Positions 63,401 through 64,000 of a DNA stretch of 64,000 nt are shown piece by piece. A program made the translations under genes and the position numbers. The first letter of the stretch is position 1. Each line of letters opens with the position of its first letter. Under the pieces are notes generated by a model. The model was given only the letters and a program-made list of their open reading frames with translations, was not told the DNA's origin and ran no database searches. The stretch is from Rikenella microfusus (lineage in GTDB: Bacteria > Bacteroidota > Bacteroidia > Bacteroidales > VadinHA17). The stretch covers positions 62,001 to 126,000 of the forward strand of contig DZBJ01000001.1 in NCBI GenBank assembly GCA_022736275.1, given 5' to 3'.

Positions 63401-63767
63401 ATGGAACAGGGGTGAAATGGCTGATGACGAAGGCATCCTGGCAAACGGCAAGTACATGCTTGAAACTATTTATGGCGACAGGGTTCCGGAGGTAATGCAC
63501 TCGAAGACCGACAGGGAATTTACGCAGCATGAATGGAAACTTGCGAAGAATACCTCGTATTATCTGTTCACTGATGGCTACAGTGACCAGTTCAATGGCG
63601 TCAGCGGCAAGAAATTCATGAAGAAGAACTTCAGGAAGCTGATACTGGATATTCAGAATTATCCGATGAGCAAACAGAAGGAGATGCTCGAAGGGCGATT
63701 AAAGAGCTGGATGGGATCCTCACCGCAGACAGATGATATTCTGGTTGTCGGGTTCAAAATAGAATAG
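60450..63767 (+). CDS. Sensor phosphatase: periplasmic beta-propeller, Y_Y_Y domain, membrane helix and SpoIIE (PP2C) domain
   Basis: 1105 residues. A signal peptide (1-20) precedes about 650 residues of seven-bladed-propeller-like repeats (VMYFGNESSGIVTYDGTAWG, VVYAGGETDFGLL and so on). A Y_Y_Y domain (about 690-773, FRLKSKTITGLESDEITYTFSV) follows, then one membrane helix (about 780-802), a coiled coil, and a SpoIIE domain from about 860: NAVSGDFYW, AVGDWTGHGVPAA and YLFTDGYSDQFNG, with the metal-binding Asp residues intact. It has the outside of a hybrid two-component sensor but a Ser/Thr phosphatase inside, so it probably signals by dephosphorylating an anti-sigma-factor antagonist. Confidence 0.9.
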   Translation: MRKSFLLAFFLFLIHLTAGSQINRSGTPMISWFDAADTPGDLLNHCITTDKRGVMYFGNESSGIVTYDGTAWGLIPMLTTQRVNALNTDYRGVVYAGGETDFGLLQPDLTGRMKYSSLADRIADSTAKSEVGPILAIDADSSNVYLTDGRKLYIVDIESDSVSVIELERDYGLNSVSRILTSYEMTILADDRQGLFEYRDGKITPLPGGEKIRMVRFAALLSYDRDNILVATAERGLVVFNHRTGVLNSQFLDRADNNRLRNGHVTTAAILPGKMIAAGLSDGGGVYVFSHEGRLLHHISDETTSIRESTVTSMYCDYASNSQLWFCTRGFINRAYVSLPAYEFGSAAGIVSIPEGITESGDSVFVSTEDGIYKNYRDKSGVVRFRKLEEPSGRINDLISIRLPEGGVLMAASSDGLWQTDNEGYATRILGRVHLTALESDKSESTILMAGSDDARIRTLIYSDEEWSVVNISGSDDLCGKVKEIEQLGDNDWWILTTSPASLVVMRCGRSDTTFIKYDGDRGVISDTLNHIVTIDDKLYVCTGRGLWCYNSDSDSFETDHDLIGNTFDNVLISNLFKTPEGDIFLTGFDIRNFDALVTATRQGHVVFKRQFDFLPDIVTRCVAYVYGNIWIAKGQSIFIIDKSKLGFSYGAFTTFFTRITAGDANMNVEGSFYNDSPAGIRIPSVVQPDNQKPALRRSSNNITFRWTSTSYVGEGKTEYRYRLDEFNTDWSRWERRTDKEYMNLPSGDYVFRLKSKTITGLESDEITYTFSVRKPWFSSLVTITFYVLAAAALFYYLIRHYARRLKVRNTRLRDLMKQHTEAAEKAKGEMAVLEQYAGTIQQALMPSEKILFDAVRNSFILNKPKNAVSGDFYWMARRGDSFFTAVGDWTGHGVPAALNTLMGLSFLDEIGNRQIALRTSVIMSEFRRKLIAAQKRSGMTEGLQAGIIIGLLAIDRVNGSVGFSGAGAQCFRVREMSEEELERWNRGEMADDEGILANGKYMLETIYGDRVPEVMHSKTDREFTQHEWKLAKNTSYYLFTDGYSDQFNGVSGKKFMKKNFRKLILDIQNYPMSKQKEMLEGRLKSWMGSSPQTDDILVVGFKIE

Positions 63768-63770
63768 GAT

Positions 63771-64000
63771 TTACTGAGCTGCCCCGAACTCATCGCTCAG
63801 GTAGTAAAATATTCCTTTTTCGCTGGCTTCATATGTTATTATCCCGCAGAGAATGAAATCACTCAGAATCTTTTCTGCAGTTCTGGCGTTTAAACCGGCG
63901 AGCGAGCGAAACCCGGCAATTGAGATCTTCTCACCCGCCCGTAGATAGTTAAGCAGCAAATTTTCCCTTGCCTCGAATCTTAAAAGCAATCCACGCAGAT
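63771..64000 (-). CDS. C-terminal fragment of a winged-helix-containing protein, cut by the window edge
   Basis: The frame is open to base 64000 on the complement, so the gene starts outside the window; about 75 codons are visible. The sequence LLNYLRAGEKISIAGFRSLAGLNARTAEKILSDFILCGIITYE has the helix-turn-helix plus wing pattern of a winged-helix domain and ends DEFGAAQ. The parent protein cannot be identified. It converges on the SpoIIE gene with a 3-bp gap. Confidence 0.55.
   Translation of the reverse strand, partial: LRGLLLRFEARENLLLNYLRAGEKISIAGFRSLAGLNARTAEKILSDFILCGIITYEASEKGIFYYLSDEFGAAQ

Overview
The window looks like a chromosomal segment of an uncultured, probably anaerobic member of the Bacteroidetes (Bacteroidales-like). 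Signs of this are a SusC-style TonB-dependent receptor with a carboxypeptidase-regulatory N-terminus, a gingipain-like C25 protease with a type IX secretion tail, Tat-type Gfo/Idh/MocA oxidoreductases, a DUF1080 lipoprotein, a folP-cdaA pair, almost no Shine-Dalgarno sequences, and repeated matches to the Bacteroidetes promoter core TAnnTTTG a short distance before start codons. There is no rRNA, tRNA, CRISPR array, phage or insertion sequence that I can support. Nearly all of the sequence is coding and no gene-free gap exceeds 300 bp.

Layout. 1-4.6 kb: the end of a zinc metallopeptidase, a methyltransferase, an SPFH/ribbon-helix-helix/zinc-ribbon operon, rsmE and a phosphoesterase. 4.7-11.9 kb (minus strand): a tmk - DoxX-like - tpiA - 1493-residue envelope protein operon. 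12-18.3 kb: a PAS protein, folP-cdaA, an ankyrin/barrel protein with a lipoprotein, a serine hydrolase and an HMCES/YedK protein. 18.3-22.2 kb (minus strand): an operon of a carboxypeptidase-like protein, a TonB-dependent receptor and a TonB-like protein. 22.3-33.7 kb: iorAB, ssb, a zinc-ribbon protein, a TlpA-like protein, an outer-membrane barrel, cls-mltG, two glycosyltransferases, a DUF6132 protein and a GH109-like enzyme. 33.8-41.1 kb: six tightly packed genes for a complex I / group 4 hydrogenase-like membrane complex. 41.4-49.6 kb: an M20 amidohydrolase, dipeptidyl-peptidase III, a Pit/DUF47 phosphate module, a DnaQ-GIY-YIG nuclease and a class IV aminotransferase. 49.8-55.8 kb: AmrS, then a set of sugar-oxidation genes (TIM-barrel isomerase, two Gfo/Idh/MocA proteins of which one is frameshifted, and DUF1080). 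55.9-64 kb: an HD protein, a C25 protease, a propeller/SpoIIE sensor-phosphatase and a partial gene.

The most unusual system is the 33.8-41.1 kb operon. Its membrane subunits keep the charged residues expected for proton translocation. Its catalytic subunit has lost both CxxC motifs that bind the [NiFe] centre. Its iron-sulfur subunit is a ferredoxin/NuoB-like fusion that has lost exactly one of two ferredoxin clusters and three of the four ligands of the N2-type proximal cluster. It belongs with the energy-converting-hydrogenase-related (Ehr) type of complex but has a nearly dismantled electron path.

Intergenic gaps carry several families of short degenerate repeats (CAGTCGGCAG-type, AATTAAGAATT-type, AAATCGCAAATC-type, GACTTT-type), each recurring or running in tandem, including one perfect 58-bp tandem duplication. 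Where the listed start differs from the longest open frame, it was chosen from signal peptides, family N-termini or the position of a TAnnTTTG element.
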